Source: Geodermatophilaceae bacterium URHB0062 (GTDB lineage: Bacteria; Actinomycetota; Actinomycetes; Mycobacteriales; Geodermatophilaceae). From it: DNA of 64,000 nucleotides. This document shows positions 36,082-47,916 of this stretch, one piece after another. Under the pieces are notes generated by a model. The model saw nothing but the letters and a program-made list of their open reading frames with translations. It made no database searches and had not been told where the DNA came from. Location: the NCBI GenBank assembly GCA_000620185.1, contig JHVO01000018.1, forward strand, positions 37,294-101,293, read 5' to 3'. The stretch's first letter is position 1; every line of letters begins with the position of its first letter. Position numbers and translations under genes: made by a program.

Positions 36082-36140
36082 GTCGAGCAGGACGGCGGCG
36101 ATGCGCTCGTCGGGCAGCAGGGGAGCGGTGACCAGATCGG
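36082..36140 (+). repeat. 59-bp direct repeat, left copy (chelatase 3'-end fragment)
   Basis: Identical over 59 bp to 38464-38522, which lies inside the sirohydrochlorin-chelatase-like gene. On the minus strand it encodes the same peptide stretch (DLVTAPLLPDERIAAVLLD), here with no gene attached. Weaker similarity runs about 17 bp further right. The two copies flank the TetR/efflux pair in the same orientation. Confidence 0.9.
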
Positions 36141-36209
36141 CACGGGCCCCGGTGAGCGATCCGGACCGGCCGGCGGACACCGGCGCCTGACGACGGTCTT
36201 CCCGGGGCG

Positions 36210-36794
36210 TCACTCGTCGCCGACGAGCGCCTCCAGGGCCGGCCGCAACAGCCGCTCGAGGTCGGCCCGGCCGGCGCCGGCGAGCCCGGGGAGCTCCAGC
36301 ACGTAGCGCGCCAGAGCCAACCCGAACACGGTCGACATGAGCAGTGCCGCCCGGACCTCGGCGTCGGTCCCGCCGATCGTCCCGGCCAGGTCCCGGATCA
36401 GGGAGCACAGCACCTCGTCCCGCATGATCCGGTTGGCCTCCGGATGCGTGAGGAAGTTGCGCAGGAGGGTGACCGCCGCCTCTCGGTCGTCGGTGTCCTC
36501 GAACTTCGCCAGGACGTCCCTCAGGACCGCCGACGGAATCTCCTCCCGGGCAGCGGTGCGGGCCGTGCCGCCACCGTGGGCGCCCTTCATCGCCGCGGCG
36601 AACAGGCCTTCCTTGCTCCCGAAGTACTGCATCACCAGTGCCGGGTCGACCCCGGTCTGCCGGGCCACCGCGCGGATGGTGGCCCGTTCGAAGCCCTCCT
36701 CGGCGAAGAGTCGGCGGGCCTCCTGGAGGATGCACGCCTCGGTGCGGCGACGCCGTTCCTGCCGCGTTGTCGGTTCGGTACTGAACGTGGACAC
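36210..36794 (-). CDS. TetR-family repressor
   Basis: 194-aa regulator. The N-terminal helix-turn-helix is FERATIRAVARQTGVDPALVMQYFGSKEGLF (about residues 34-64), followed by an effector-binding domain with the TetR_C-like DEVLCSLIRDLAGTIG. It is divergent from the DHA2 efflux gene with about 100 bp between the starts, so it probably represses the pump and itself through the palindromes in that gap. Confidence 0.92.
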   Translation of the reverse strand: MSTFSTEPTTRQERRRRTEACILQEARRLFAEEGFERATIRAVARQTGVDPALVMQYFGSKEGLFAAAMKGAHGGGTARTAAREEIPSAVLRDVLAKFEDTDDREAAVTLLRNFLTHPEANRIMRDEVLCSLIRDLAGTIGGTDAEVRAALLMSTVFGLALARYVLELPGLAGAGRADLERLLRPALEALVGDE

Positions 36795-36823
36795 GCCCTC
36801 ACTCTACAGGTGTTGACCGAGCG

Positions 36824-36840
36824 CCGTAGTCGCTCTACGG
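36824..36840. promoter_or_regulatory. Inverted repeat CCGTAG-N5-CTACGG in the tetR/efflux gap
   Basis: Perfect 6-bp arms, just upstream of the second palindrome. A candidate operator half of a double TetR site. Confidence 0.4.
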
Positions 36841-36841
36841 T

Positions 36842-36862
36842 CGTTGAGTCAACGGCTCAACG
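36842..36862. promoter_or_regulatory. Candidate TetR operator CGTTGAG-N7-CTCAACG
   Basis: Perfect 7-bp arms with a 7-bp spacer. A third copy of GTTGAG follows at 36866-36871. The site lies 32 bp before the efflux gene start, where a bound repressor would block transcription. Confidence 0.5.
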
Positions 36863-36893
36863 CTTGTTGAGTGATCCAGTCGAAGGAGTTCCG

Positions 36894-38393
36894 GTGACCA
36901 CCACCGAATCCGGACCCCGGTCCGGCCCCGTCCCACCCCCGAGCCGACGCGAGGCGCGGAAGGGCCTCGCGCTGCTCGTGCTCGGGATGAGCCAGCTCAT
37001 GATCGTGCTCGACGTCAGCATCGTGAACGTCGCCCTGCCCGACATCGCCCGGGCTCTGGACGTCCAGGGCGCCGAGGACCTGTCGTGGGTGGTCACCGGC
37101 TACACGCTGACTTTCGGCGGCTTCCTGCTCCTCGGCGGCAAGCTCGCCGACCGGCTCGGTCGTCGGCGGATCTTCATCGCCGGAGCCTCGTTGTTCGCCG
37201 CCGCCTCGTTGCTCGGTGGCCTGGCCGGGAGCCTGGGCATGCTCATCGCCGCCCGGCTGCTGCAGGGCCTCGGCGGAGCGCTCATGGCGCCCGCTGCCCT
37301 GTCGATGCTCACCGTCGTCTTCGCCGAAGGGCGTGAACGCAACCGGGCGCTCGGCGTCTGGGCCGCGATCTCGGCCGGCGGCGCTGCCATCGGTCTGATC
37401 GTCGGGGGCGTGCTGACCGAGTACGCCAGTTGGCGCTGGGTGTTGTTCGTCAACGTGCCGGTCGCCGTCGTGGCAGTCGTGGGGGCACTGCGGGTGCTGC
37501 CCGAGAGCCGTGACGATCGCGCCCGCGGGTTCGACGTCCCGGGGGCGTTGCTGGTCACCGGAGGTCTGGTCGCGCTCGTGTACGCCCTGGTCAAGGGCAA
37601 CGATCTCGGCTGGTCCTCCCCTCGCACGCTGCTGATGCTCGGCCTCGCGGCCGTGCTGCTGGCCGCGTTCGTGATCGTGCAGCGCCGGGTCAAGGACCCG
37701 CTCGTCGACTTCCGGCTGTTCCGCTCGCGCACCCTGCTGGGTGCCGACCTCGGCGCCCTGTTCGTCGGCGCCGGCCTCTTCGCGGTCTTCTTCTTCCTCA
37801 TCCTGTGGATGCAGCAGGTGCACGGCTACTCGCCGTTGCGGGCCGGCTTCGCGTTCCTGCCCATGACCGGCTTCATCGTGGTCGGTGCCGCGATCTCCTC
37901 GCAGCTGATGTCCCGTGTCGGGCCGGGACCGCTGCTCATCATCGGGCCGGGGCTGGGAGCGGCGGGCATGCTGGCACTGGCCTTGCGGCTCGACCCGGCC
38001 TCCTCCTACGTCTCGGTGATCCTGCCGGCGCTGTGCGTTCTCGCCCTCGGCATGGGCATGACCTTCGTGGCGCTCACCGCCTCCGCCGTCGCGGGCGTTC
38101 CCGCCGAGGACGCCGGCGTGGCCAGCGCACTGCTCAACGCCGGGCAGCAGGTCGGCGGCTCGCTCGGGCTGGCCATCCTGACGGCGGTGAGCACCGCACG
38201 GACGAACGCGATCGCGGCGCCCGGTCCGGTCGGGTCCCCGGCGCACGTGGCGGCCCTGGTGGACGGCTGGTCCCTGGGATTCGTCGTCGCGGCAGGCTTC
38301 CTCGCCCTGGCCGGGGTGATCGCGGGCAGCCTGGTGCGCCTGCGCCCGGGCACTGCGCTTCCCGAGCCGGTCGAGGTGATCGTGCCGGCGTAG
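36894..38393 (+). CDS. DHA2-family drug:H+ antiporter (EmrB/QacA type)
   Basis: 499-aa, 14-span MFS exporter. Span 1 has the DHA2 motif QLMIVLDVSIVNVALPDI, the loop motif GGKLADRLGRRRIFI, and the antiporter motif C region in ISAGGAAIGLIVGGVLTEYASWRW. It is expected to expel hydrophobic drugs or a metabolite. The GTG has GAAGGAG 6 nt upstream. It is paired with the divergent TetR gene and flanked by 59-bp direct repeats. Confidence 0.92.
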   Translation: MTTTESGPRSGPVPPPSRREARKGLALLVLGMSQLMIVLDVSIVNVALPDIARALDVQGAEDLSWVVTGYTLTFGGFLLLGGKLADRLGRRRIFIAGASLFAAASLLGGLAGSLGMLIAARLLQGLGGALMAPAALSMLTVVFAEGRERNRALGVWAAISAGGAAIGLIVGGVLTEYASWRWVLFVNVPVAVVAVVGALRVLPESRDDRARGFDVPGALLVTGGLVALVYALVKGNDLGWSSPRTLLMLGLAAVLLAAFVIVQRRVKDPLVDFRLFRSRTLLGADLGALFVGAGLFAVFFFLILWMQQVHGYSPLRAGFAFLPMTGFIVVGAAISSQLMSRVGPGPLLIIGPGLGAAGMLALALRLDPASSYVSVILPALCVLALGMGMTFVALTASAVAGVPAEDAGVASALLNAGQQVGGSLGLAILTAVSTARTNAIAAPGPVGSPAHVAALVDGWSLGFVVAAGFLALAGVIAGSLVRLRPGTALPEPVEVIVPA

Positions 38394-38400
38394 CAGCGAG

Positions 38401-39144
38401 TCACGTCGTGGCGGTGCGGGCCCATGTCTCCGGAGGCCCGGCCGCCACGGCCGCGTCGTACCGGTCGAGCAGGACGGCGGCGATGCGCTCGTCGGGCAGC
38501 AGGGGAGCGGTGACCAGATCGGCGCCGGCCCCCGCGAGCTTGTCGTGGAAGTGGCCCGGCGCGAGCAGGTAGGACGCCACCACCACGCGAGAAGCCCCGC
38601 CCCGGCGGGCGGCGAGCACGGCGTCCGGCACCGTGGGTGCGGCGGCGGAGCCGTAGCCGGTGGTCACCGGCCCGCCCCAGTCGCGCTGGAGCAGGGCGGC
38701 GGTGTTCTCCACATCGGCGACCGACCGCGGGTCGCTGGAGCCGGCGGCCGCGACGACGACGGCGGTCCGCGGATCGCGCGGAGAGGCGCCGGCCTCGACC
38801 AGCCGGTCGCGCAGCACCGCCGCCAACCGGGGGTCGGGACCGAGCGGCCGGGCGGCGATCGCCTCGGCGTGCTCGGCGACGGCCCCGGCGATGTCGACGT
38901 GCACGTGGTAGCCGCCCGACAGCAGCAACGGGACCACGACCGCGGAGCGCCCCGCCCGGGCCAGCTCGGCCACGACGTCGACCACCGTCGGCGGCTGCAC
39001 GTCGACGAACGCGGCCGTGGTCACCAGGCCAGGCCGGAGCGCCCGGGCGGCCAGGGCCAGCTCGGCGATCAGCCGGCGGCCGGTGGGATTACGGGTGCCG
39101 TGCGCGCAGGCGACCAGGACCGGCGCGTCGGTGGGCGAGCTCAC
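38401..39144 (-). CDS. CbiX/SirB-like sirohydrochlorin chelatase
   Basis: 247-aa protein with two chelatase repeats: LVACAHGTRNPTGRRLI (metal His) and later VVVAAAGSSDPRSV, plus LLLSGGYHVHVDI and YLLAPGHFHDKL, which carry the second metal histidines. Such proteins insert Co or Fe into sirohydrochlorin, or bind metals for siroheme/cobalamin synthesis. It follows the SDR gene by 4 bp in the acn-SDR-chelatase operon. Its 3' end contains the right copy of the 59-bp repeat. Confidence 0.88.
   Translation of the reverse strand: MSSPTDAPVLVACAHGTRNPTGRRLIAELALAARALRPGLVTTAAFVDVQPPTVVDVVAELARAGRSAVVVPLLLSGGYHVHVDIAGAVAEHAEAIAARPLGPDPRLAAVLRDRLVEAGASPRDPRTAVVVAAAGSSDPRSVADVENTAALLQRDWGGPVTTGYGSAAAPTVPDAVLAARRGGASRVVVASYLLAPGHFHDKLAGAGADLVTAPLLPDERIAAVLLDRYDAAVAAGPPETWARTATT
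38464..38522 (+). repeat. 59-bp direct repeat, right copy
   Basis: Lies within the chelatase coding region and is identical to 36082-36140. Recombination between the two copies would delete the TetR/efflux pair (2,382 bp) and leave a single copy. Confidence 0.9.
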
Positions 39145-39148
39145 CGGA

Positions 39149-39910
39149 TCAGAGCGCGCGGAGGCGGCCGCCGTCGACGGCGATCATCGTCCCGGTCACG
39201 TACGAGGCGGCTGGGGAGAGGAGAAAGGCGGCAACCCGGCCGAACTCCTCGGGTCGGCCGACGCGGCGCAGCGGGATGTCGGCCTCGGTGTGTGCCCGGG
39301 CGGCCGCCGCGTCGCCGGAGGCCGCCTCGATCTCGGCGATCCGGTCGGTGGCGATGGTGCCCGGCATCAGCCCGAACACCCGGATGCCACGGGGCCCGAG
39401 CTCGTCGGCCAGCGCCTTGGCGGTCATGGCCAGACCGGGCCGGAGGCCGTTGGAGATGGCCAGCTGGCCGACCGGCTCCCGGACCGTGCTGGACAGGACG
39501 AAGCCGATCGCGGCGCCGTCGTCCAGGTGGGGAACCAGCGCCTTGACCAGCCGCACCGGGCCGAGGAGGACGCTCTCGACCGCCGTCCGCCAGTGCTCCT
39601 CGGCGACGTCGAGCACGCTGCCGGGCGCCGGGCCGCCCACGGAGATGAGCGCGCCGTCCACCCGCCCGAACCGCTCCCGGGCCTCGGTGATCAGCCGATC
39701 GGGGGCGGCGGGGTCAGCGAGATCGGCGGCCATGCCGAAGGCGGACGGCTTCCCGCCGAGGTCGGCGGCAGACGCGGACACGGCGTCGGCGGACCGGGAG
39801 CTGATCAGCACCCGGGCACCGTCGTCGACCAGGGCGCGGGCGGTCGCGAACCCCAGCCCCCGGCTCGCGCCGGTGAGCAGGTAGCCGCGACCGCCCAGCC
39901 CCAGATCCAT
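39149..39910 (-). CDS. Short-chain dehydrogenase/reductase (atypical)
   Basis: 253-aa SDR. The cofactor motif is LLTGASRGLGFATARAL, followed by SVGGPAPG and the C-terminal SYVTGTMIAVDGGRLRAL. The canonical YxxxK appears replaced: the aligned stretch after LSSTVREP reads SNGLR, so Tyr is Ser and Lys is Arg. This subgroup with SNxLR is seen in other actinobacteria, and its activity is uncertain. It is coupled to aconitase (3-bp gap) and the chelatase gene. Confidence 0.87.
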   Translation of the reverse strand: MDLGLGGRGYLLTGASRGLGFATARALVDDGARVLISSRSADAVSASAADLGGKPSAFGMAADLADPAAPDRLITEARERFGRVDGALISVGGPAPGSVLDVAEEHWRTAVESVLLGPVRLVKALVPHLDDGAAIGFVLSSTVREPVGQLAISNGLRPGLAMTAKALADELGPRGIRVFGLMPGTIATDRIAEIEAASGDAAAARAHTEADIPLRRVGRPEEFGRVAAFLLSPAASYVTGTMIAVDGGRLRAL

Positions 39911-39913
39911 GGA

Positions 39914-42784
<2,871 letters not shown>

Positions 42785-43015
42785 TCTTCTGCGCCTACCC
42801 CTCGGTGGTTCATGACGCGCTGCCTCGCGCTCGTCGGTCCACCCCGATCATCCCAGTTCGCCCCTCGAGACACCGGGTGGGGCGGGGGCTGACTTCCCCC
42901 GTGACCTCCGTCACCGCGGGGGACGGCGCTCGTCCCACCGGCCACGGGGCGCCACAGCCGTCCCCCTGGTGGGGTGGTCCGGTCGAGGATGCTGGTGGGC
43001 GGGGGCCTGCGCCCA

Positions 43016-43021
43016 TAGCCT
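43016..43021 (+). promoter_or_regulatory. -10 box (TAGCCT) of a leaderless transcript
   Basis: TAGCCT lies 7 nt before the ATG at 43029 with no ribosome-binding site, suggesting leaderless transcription of the PAP2-sirtuin pair. Confidence 0.5.
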
Positions 43022-43028
43022 CGCCGCG

Positions 43029-44054
43029 ATGACTGCGGTGGACTCCCCGGTGCTGCCGACGGCCCTGACCGTCGGCGATGCCGCCGTGCCACGTGGAGCG
43101 GATCGGGTGCTCGCGCGGCGGGTGCGATGGCTGCTGTGGTCGGTGCTCGCGGGAGCGTTCGCGCTCACCTGCATCGAGGACGGGCTGCCGACCGATCGCG
43201 TGGTCCTGCTCGGCTGGGCGCTCACCGGCCTGGTGGCGCACGCCGCCGTCGACGGCTGGCGGCGGGTCGTCCGGCTGCTCGCCGAGTGGGTGCCGGTGGC
43301 CGCGCTGCTGCTGGTCTACGACGCCAGCCGCGGCTTCGCGAACCGACTGGGCATGCCCGTGCACGTCACCGAGCCCGCCGCCGTCGACCGGTGGCTGGGT
43401 CACGGCACGCTGCCCACCGTCGTGCTGCAACAGCACTGGGACGCCGACTGGTGGAAGGCGGCCGCGGCGCTGGTCTACAGCAGCCATTTCGTCGTCACCC
43501 CGCTGCTGCTGTGCGTGCTGTGGATCCGGGACCGCGCCCTGTGGGGCCGCTACGTGCGGCTGGTCCTCACGCTGTCGGGCGCCGGCCTGCTCACCTATGT
43601 CCTCTATCCGGCCGCGCCGCCGTGGCTGGCCGCGAAGGACGGCGTCATCGAGCCGGTCCGGCGGCTGAGCGCCCTCGGGTGGGACGTCCTCGGGCTGCCG
43701 CACGCCGGGGCGCTGCTGGTCGGCAGCCAGCGCCAGGTGAACACGGTGGCGGCGGTGCCGTCGCTGCACACCGCCTTCGCCGTCCTGGTCTGCCTGGTGC
43801 TGCTGCCGGTCGCCCGCCGGGCGTGGATGCGGGTGGGCCTGGTCGCCTACGCCGTCCTGATGCCCGTCGTGCTGGTCTGGTCGGGCGAGCACTACGTGAT
43901 CGACACGCTGCTGGGCGCCGCGTACGCGGTGGGTGTGGTCGCCGCGGCGGCGGGCACCCGGCCGGTGCGGGCAGCCGCGCTCCGGCGACTGCGGGCGCGA
44001 GCCGTGCCGGCCGTCCCCGTGCCGCGGAGCCCCGCCCCTACCGTGGAGGCGTGA
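43029..44054 (+). CDS. PAP2-superfamily membrane phosphatase/transferase (IPC synthase-like)
   Basis: 341-aa membrane protein with about six spans. The acid phosphatase motifs are visible as VPSLHTAF (conserved His) and SGEHYVIDTLLG (nucleophile His and Asp). YPAAPPWLA before the first motif matches the PAP2_3/Aur1-like branch that handles phospholipid or inositol-phosphate headgroups. The N-terminus is Val/Ala-rich and cytosolic. The start is the leaderless ATG. The stop overlaps the sirtuin start (GTGA). Confidence 0.88.
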   Translation: MTAVDSPVLPTALTVGDAAVPRGADRVLARRVRWLLWSVLAGAFALTCIEDGLPTDRVVLLGWALTGLVAHAAVDGWRRVVRLLAEWVPVAALLLVYDASRGFANRLGMPVHVTEPAAVDRWLGHGTLPTVVLQQHWDADWWKAAAALVYSSHFVVTPLLLCVLWIRDRALWGRYVRLVLTLSGAGLLTYVLYPAAPPWLAAKDGVIEPVRRLSALGWDVLGLPHAGALLVGSQRQVNTVAAVPSLHTAFAVLVCLVLLPVARRAWMRVGLVAYAVLMPVVLVWSGEHYVIDTLLGAAYAVGVVAAAAGTRPVRAAALRRLRARAVPAVPVPRSPAPTVEA

Positions 44055-44812
44055 GCGGCGCCGTCCCCGATGTCCTGCCCGACTGGCTGACCAGCGCCCG
44101 GCGGATCTGCGTCCTCACCGGCGCGGGCATCTCCACCGACAGCGGCATCCCCGACTACCGGGGACCGAACGGCGTGTGGACCCGCGACCCGGACGCCGAG
44201 AAGCTCGTGACCCTCTCCTACTACGTCGCCGATCCGGACATCCGCCGCCGGGCCTGGCTGATGCGCCGCGACCTCCAGGACGGCGACGTGCGGCCGAACG
44301 CCGGGCACCGGGCGCTCGCCGATCTCGAGCGGCAGGGCCGGCTGCTCGCGCTGATCACCCAGAACGTCGACGGGCTGCACCAGGCCGCCGGGTCCTCGCC
44401 GGAACTGGTCCTGGAGGTGCACGGCACCGTGCACGAGGTGGAGTGCCTCTCCTGCGCCGACCGGACGACGATGCGCAGCGCGCTCGACCGCGTCGACGCC
44501 GGCGAGCCCGACCCGGCCTGCCTTCACTGCGGCGGCGTCCTGAAGTCCGCGACCGTGAGCTTCGGGCAGGAGCTCGACGAGCGGGTGCTGGCGGCCGCCG
44601 CCGAGGCGGCCGCGGACTGCGACGTCTTCCTCGCCGTGGGCACCTCGCTGCAGGTGTGGCCGGTCGCCGGCCTGACCGAGATCGCGGCCGCCTCCGGTGC
44701 GCGGGTGGTCGTCGTCAACGCCGAGCCGACGCCTTTCGACGACCTCGCCGACCTCGTCGTCCGCGAGCCGATCGGGACGGCGCTCCCGCGACTGCTCGGC
44801 CTCGCGGACTGA
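44051..44812 (+). CDS. Sir2-family NAD-dependent protein deacylase
   Basis: 253-aa sirtuin. NAD-binding motifs are LTGAGISTDSGIPDYRG and TQNVDGLHQAAG. The catalytic His is in LEVHGTVHEVEC, and the structural zinc is held by CLSC and CLHC. It removes acyl groups from protein lysines, in actinobacteria commonly regulating acyl-CoA synthetases. An acyl-CoA synthetase gene follows 101 bp downstream, which fits such a pairing. Confidence 0.93.
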   Translation: MSGAVPDVLPDWLTSARRICVLTGAGISTDSGIPDYRGPNGVWTRDPDAEKLVTLSYYVADPDIRRRAWLMRRDLQDGDVRPNAGHRALADLERQGRLLALITQNVDGLHQAAGSSPELVLEVHGTVHEVECLSCADRTTMRSALDRVDAGEPDPACLHCGGVLKSATVSFGQELDERVLAAAAEAAADCDVFLAVGTSLQVWPVAGLTEIAAASGARVVVVNAEPTPFDDLADLVVREPIGTALPRLLGLAD

Positions 44813-44913
44813 CCGGGCCGACAGCGCTCGTCGCCGTCGCCCCCGGCGGTTAGCGTGACGGGGACCACGTCGAGCGGCCGGCGTCCCACCGGCCTCGCAC
44901 CCAGGGAGCCGGC

Positions 44914-46449
44914 ATGCGCGTGCCCTTGACCACCAGAGACTTCCTGGACCGCGCCGAGCTGGTCTACGGCGACCGCGTCGGGATCGTCGACGAGCCGAAC
45001 CAGCCCGCGCCGTCCCTGGGCGACGTCAGCTACCGGGAGGTGGCCCGCCGCGGACGGGCGTTCAACGCCGCCCTCGACGAGCTGGGCATCGGCGAGGGGG
45101 AGCGGGTGGCGGTGGTCAGCCACAACTCCGCGCGGCTGCTGGAGCTGCTGCTCGCCGTCCCGTCGTCGGGCCGCGTGCTGGTGCCGGTCAACTTCCGGCT
45201 CGCGCCGGAGGAGGTCAGCTACATCGTGGGTCACTCCGGGGCCCGCGTGCTGCTGGTCGACCCGGAGCTCGAGGCATCGCTCAAGGGGGTCGAGGCCGAG
45301 CACCGGTTCGGCACGGGGGAGGAGTACGAGCAGTTCCTGCGCTTCGACGCCGAGCCGCGTCCGTGGAGCGAGCCCGACGAGGACGCGACCGCGACGATCA
45401 ACTACACCAGTGGCACGACGGCCCGCCCCAAGGGCGTGCAGATGACCCACCGCAACGTCTGGGTCAACGCGGTCACCTTCGGCATGCACATGCAGGTGAG
45501 CGACCGCGACGTCTACCTGCACACGCTGCCGATGTTCCACTGCAACGGCTGGGGTCTGCCGTACACGATGGCCGGCCTCGGGGCCCGGCAGGTGGTCCTG
45601 CGCAAGGTCGACGGCGCGGAGATCCTCCGCCGCATCGACCAGCACGGCGTGACGATGATGGCCGGTGCCCCCGCTGTCTGGAACGCCGTCCTCGAGGCCG
45701 CGCACGACTGGGACGGCGAGATCCCCGGGCGGGACCGGGTGCGCATCGTGGTCGCCGGGGCGCCGCCGCCCTCGAAGACGATCGCCCGGGTCGAGTCGGA
45801 GCTGGGCTGGCAGTTCAACCAGATCTACGGCCTCACCGAGACCGCGCCGCTGCTCACCATCAACCGGCCGCGCGAGGAGTACGACGCGCTCGAGCCCCAG
45901 GAGCGGGCGAAGAAGCTGTCCCGGGCCGGGGTGCCGGCGCTGGGCATCAGGCTGCAGACCAGCGAGTCGGGCGAGGTGCTGGCCCAGGGCAACGTCGTCC
46001 TCGCCGGCTACTGGGAGAACCCCGACGCGTCGGCCGAGGCGCTCGACGGCGGATGGTTCCACACCGGAGACGGCGGCTCGATCGACGACGGCGGCTACGT
46101 GACCATCTCCGACCGCAAGAAGGACGTCATCATCACCGGCGGCGAGAACGTGTCGTCCATCGAGGTGGAGGACGCCGTCTTCAGTCACCCGGCCGTGGCG
46201 GAGGTCGCCGTCATCGGCATCCCCGACGAGAAGTGGGGCGAGATGGTCACCGCGCTCGTCGTCCTCGGCGAGGGCGAGCAGGCCACCGAGGCCGAGATCA
46301 TCGCCCACTGCCGCACCCGGCTGGCCGGCTACAAGCTGCCGAAGCGGGTGGAGTTCCGCGACGAGCTCGCCCGCACGGCCACCGGGAAGATCCAGAAGTT
46401 CAAGCTGCGGGAGGCCTTCTGGGCCGGCTCGGAGCGCCAGGTCCACTAG
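44914..46449 (+). CDS. AMP-forming acyl-CoA synthetase
   Basis: 511-aa ANL-superfamily enzyme that activates a carboxylic acid to acyl-AMP and then acyl-CoA. The P-loop motif is INYTSGTTARPKGVQMTH, A5 IYGLTETAPL, A8 ISDRKKDVIITGGENV, and the catalytic Lys in TATGKIQKFKLR, a likely target of lysine acylation reversed by the upstream sirtuin. It is probably a medium- or long-chain fatty acid ligase; the substrate is unknown. Confidence 0.92.
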   Translation: MRVPLTTRDFLDRAELVYGDRVGIVDEPNQPAPSLGDVSYREVARRGRAFNAALDELGIGEGERVAVVSHNSARLLELLLAVPSSGRVLVPVNFRLAPEEVSYIVGHSGARVLLVDPELEASLKGVEAEHRFGTGEEYEQFLRFDAEPRPWSEPDEDATATINYTSGTTARPKGVQMTHRNVWVNAVTFGMHMQVSDRDVYLHTLPMFHCNGWGLPYTMAGLGARQVVLRKVDGAEILRRIDQHGVTMMAGAPAVWNAVLEAAHDWDGEIPGRDRVRIVVAGAPPPSKTIARVESELGWQFNQIYGLTETAPLLTINRPREEYDALEPQERAKKLSRAGVPALGIRLQTSESGEVLAQGNVVLAGYWENPDASAEALDGGWFHTGDGGSIDDGGYVTISDRKKDVIITGGENVSSIEVEDAVFSHPAVAEVAVIGIPDEKWGEMVTALVVLGEGEQATEAEIIAHCRTRLAGYKLPKRVEFRDELARTATGKIQKFKLREAFWAGSERQVH

Positions 46450-46468
46450 GGCCCTTCACCCGCCCGTG

Positions 46469-46494
46469 GCGCCTCACCCCGAGGGGTGAGGCGC
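46469..46494. terminator. Hairpin after acyl-CoA synthetase gene
   Basis: GCGCCTCACCCC and GGGGTGAGGCGC, perfect 12-bp arms with a 2-base centre, 19 bp past the stop. Confidence 0.8.
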
Positions 46495-46579
46495 GCTCAA
46501 CCGTGCCGCTGAACACGCCGTTCCTTCCTCGCAGCGGCGCCCTGCCGGGCGTCGCTCGTCGAGTGAAGAGGTTCCTGTC

Positions 46580-47854
46580 GTGGACAGCGGTACGCGGAGC
46601 AGTCTCCTGCACGCCCCGAAGCGGACGGCGTGGCGCATCCTCGCCACGACGATCGCCGGCGCCGTCGTCCTCGGGCTGACCCCCTCGGTCGCGACCGCCG
46701 CGCCCAAGCGGCCCAGCGACAGCCAGATCCAGGACGCGCGGAAGACGGCGGACGCCCTCTCCCGGCGCATCGCCGCCTTCGCCGGCCAGATCAGCAGCGC
46801 CGAGGCCGAGGTCGAGGACGCGCAGGCGGCCTCCGCGATCGCCCTCGACGGCTACCAGGCCACGCAGGCCGCCTACGAGGCGGCGCAGGCGAAGTCGACG
46901 GCCGCCGCGTCGGCCGCCGCGCAGGCCACCGCCGATCTGGGAGTGGCCCGCGACGATGTCGCAGCCTTCGCCCGCCGCAGCTACATGGACGGCAGCACCT
47001 ACGCCGGCGCCGCCTCCCTGATCGCCGCCGCCGGCCCGGCCGAGCTCATCGAGCGGGCCGCTCTCCTCGAGGCCGCCGGCAGCCACCGGTCCGACGTCCT
47101 GGACGAGGTCACCGTCCTGCAGGAGCAGGCGAAGCGCGCCGAGGCCGTGGCCCGCACCGCCGTCATCGAGGCCGACCAGCTCAAGCAGCAGGCGGCCGAC
47201 GAGCTCGCCTACGCGCAGTCGACGGAGGCCGACGCCCGCCGGCAGGCCGCCGCGCTGAGCAGCCGCAAGGCCGCGCTCACCACGCAGCTCGCCTCGGCGC
47301 AGTCGCAGCTGCGCGCCCTGGTCGGCGCCCGCGAGGCCGCCGACCGGATCGCCCGTGCGACCCCTCCGGCGCCGAAGCCCGTCGTCCGGCCGAGCACCCC
47401 GCCGGTGCCCGACGGCAACGGCACCCCGGCCGGCGACGGTTCCGCCTCGGCCGCACAGACCGCCATCGAGGCAGCCATGCGCTATCTCGGCACGCCGTAC
47501 GCGTGGGGTGGAGGCGGCAGCAACGGCCCCAGCCGCGGCTTCGCCCAGGGTGCGGACACGATCGGCTTCGACTGCAGCGGCCTGACCCAGTACGCCTACG
47601 CGCAGGCCGGCATCTACATCCCGCGCAACAGCCGGGCGCAGTACTCGTCGCTGCCGAAGGTCGCGGCCGACGACCTGCAGGCCGGCGACCTCGTCTTCTG
47701 GGCGACCAACCCGTCCAACCCGGCGACGATCCACCACGTCGCCCTCTACATGGGAAACGGCCAGGTGGTGCAGGCGCCGCAGACCGGTGACGTCGTCAAG
47801 GTCTCGGACATGTGGTGGCGGGGCTACGCAGGAGGCGTGCGCCCGAGCGCCTGA
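46580..47854 (+). CDS. Secreted NlpC/P60 peptidoglycan endopeptidase (RipA-like)
   Basis: 424-aa exported protein. The signal peptide is at about residues 15-41 (ending SVATAA). A long coiled-coil follows (about 45-255, Ala/Glu/Gln-rich), then a Pro-rich linker (262-290) and the NlpC/P60 domain from about 292. The catalytic Cys332 is in FDCSGLTQYAY, and His385/386 in IHHVALYMGNG. It cuts peptidoglycan stem peptides for cell separation, as mycobacterial RipA does; the coiled-coil may serve autoinhibition or partner binding. GAGG lies about 8 nt before the GTG start. Confidence 0.93.
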   Translation: MDSGTRSSLLHAPKRTAWRILATTIAGAVVLGLTPSVATAAPKRPSDSQIQDARKTADALSRRIAAFAGQISSAEAEVEDAQAASAIALDGYQATQAAYEAAQAKSTAAASAAAQATADLGVARDDVAAFARRSYMDGSTYAGAASLIAAAGPAELIERAALLEAAGSHRSDVLDEVTVLQEQAKRAEAVARTAVIEADQLKQQAADELAYAQSTEADARRQAAALSSRKAALTTQLASAQSQLRALVGAREAADRIARATPPAPKPVVRPSTPPVPDGNGTPAGDGSASAAQTAIEAAMRYLGTPYAWGGGGSNGPSRGFAQGADTIGFDCSGLTQYAYAQAGIYIPRNSRAQYSSLPKVAADDLQAGDLVFWATNPSNPATIHHVALYMGNGQVVQAPQTGDVVKVSDMWWRGYAGGVRPSA

Positions 47855-47882
47855 GTCAGGCGCTCCAGGGCGGTCCGTCAGG

Positions 47883-47916
47883 GCGTCGGGCAGCCACGGG
47901 GGGAGCTGCCCGACGC
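47883..47916 (+). terminator. Hairpin after the NlpC/P60 gene
   Basis: GCGTCGGGCAG and CTGCCCGACGC, perfect 11-bp arms with a 12-nt loop, 28 bp past the stop. The rest of the 254-bp gap to the MoxR gene shows no gene; a promoter presumably lies near 48020-48040 but no clear box stands out. Confidence 0.7.

Noticed and set aside
46495..46579. Possible c-di-AMP (ydaO) riboswitch before the NlpC/P60 gene
   Set aside because: Such riboswitches precede many actinobacterial RipA-like genes, but the gap is only 85 nt and shows no matching conserved core.
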